In this document: positions 63,601-64,000 of the stretch, piece after piece
How the letters are laid out: every line of letters starts with the position of its first letter
How positions within the stretch are numbered: position 1 is the stretch's first letter
NCBI GenBank assembly: GCA_947179485.1
Contig: OX359249.1
Coordinates: 45,087,415-45,151,414 of the forward strand
Direction: 5' to 3'
Length of the DNA stretch: 64,000 nucleotides
Source of the DNA: Allacma fusca
Taxonomy: Eukaryota; Arthropoda; Collembola; Symphypleona; Sminthuridae
Notes under the pieces: generated by a model
What the model saw: only the letters and a program-made list of their open reading frames with translations
What the model was told of the DNA's origin: nothing
Database searches by the model: none
Translations under genes and position numbers: made by a program

Positions 63601-64000
63601 ACTGGGAAGGGAAACTGAAATTGGATGAGTCATATATAAACGTTTTTCTTCCAGGAATTTTTACTTGACGTTTTTCCCTGCGTCGAAAAAAACATTGACC
63701 ATCACTTTTGGAGAGTGGAAGGCGTCCGAGGTATTTTCGACCGTCACATATTATATTATAAGCCAGTATTTGTACTATATAACCTTAGAGTATGTATTTA
63801 TGTGCTGACTCCTGACAAAAGGTTTTTGTCGTCATGGTATGAATGTGTATAATTTATGTATGTAAGTTAAGGGCACTTCGAGTCGTAAAAATATTGTAAA
63901 CCACAATTCGGTATCATGCCTGCCTATAATAATATACATATGTACCTATTGGTAATTTCAGTTCGAAAATTTGGTGCAAGTGTAATAACAATGTGAACCC
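60624..64000 (-). other. upstream region of Btk29A; first PH exons not found
   Basis: The N-terminal PH strands (basic residues and the W-F-x-L-T strand of Tec kinases) must precede 60623, but no minus-strand frame here shows them. A 22-base splice-flanked segment at 61168-61189 is frame-compatible but unproven. A minus-strand frame at 62963-63208 has no recognisable content. The true first exon is probably beyond the window. A small hairpin (61032-61066, arms ending CTTGTAAA/TTTACAAG) is the only other structure seen. Confidence 0.55.

Overview
The window is AT-rich eukaryotic DNA. It has long introns, short exons bounded by GT/AG, many microsatellites and few long open reading frames. The two recognisable genes are typical of arthropods: an achaete-scute bHLH gene and a Tec-family tyrosine kinase whose SH3, SH2 and kinase domains look very like insect Btk29A. 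Base composition, intron size and frequent TACATA/TATGTA words would fit a crustacean such as a copepod, but the species is inferred, not demonstrated. No bacterial, plasmid, CRISPR or complete transposon feature is visible.

Layout. About 1-14.4 kb is intergenic, with simple repeats only. At 14.51-17.38 kb on the minus strand lies an achaete-scute homologue in two coding exons (288 aa), split by a 2.0-kb intron inside the bHLH basic region. About 17.5-25.5 kb holds no gene I can support. From 25.53 kb to 60.62 kb, also on the minus strand, fourteen coding exons join in one continuous frame into a Btk29A-like kinase. They encode the PH C-terminal half, the Btk zinc motif, a long polar linker, SH3, SH2 and a complete kinase domain (725 residues plus stop). 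The first PH strands must be encoded upstream, probably beyond 64 kb. A separate exon at 53.87-54.03 kb has its own ATG and the correct donor phase. It would give a shorter form without PH domain (523 aa).

The 4.3-kb intron that splits the kinase domain is the most structured part of the window. It contains a complete small gene on the same strand, with three exons coding for a predicted secreted protein of about 321 aa of unknown family. It also contains a tiny ATG-GCG open frame on the opposite strand, a degenerate inverted repeat of about 0.5 kb, and an 80-bp near-perfect hairpin.

Biologically, the achaete-scute gene would specify neural precursors as a class II bHLH factor. The Btk29A gene would signal at membranes and the actin cytoskeleton. 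There is no sign that the two are functionally linked. The nested secreted protein may share transcription with its host, or be produced from it by alternative processing.
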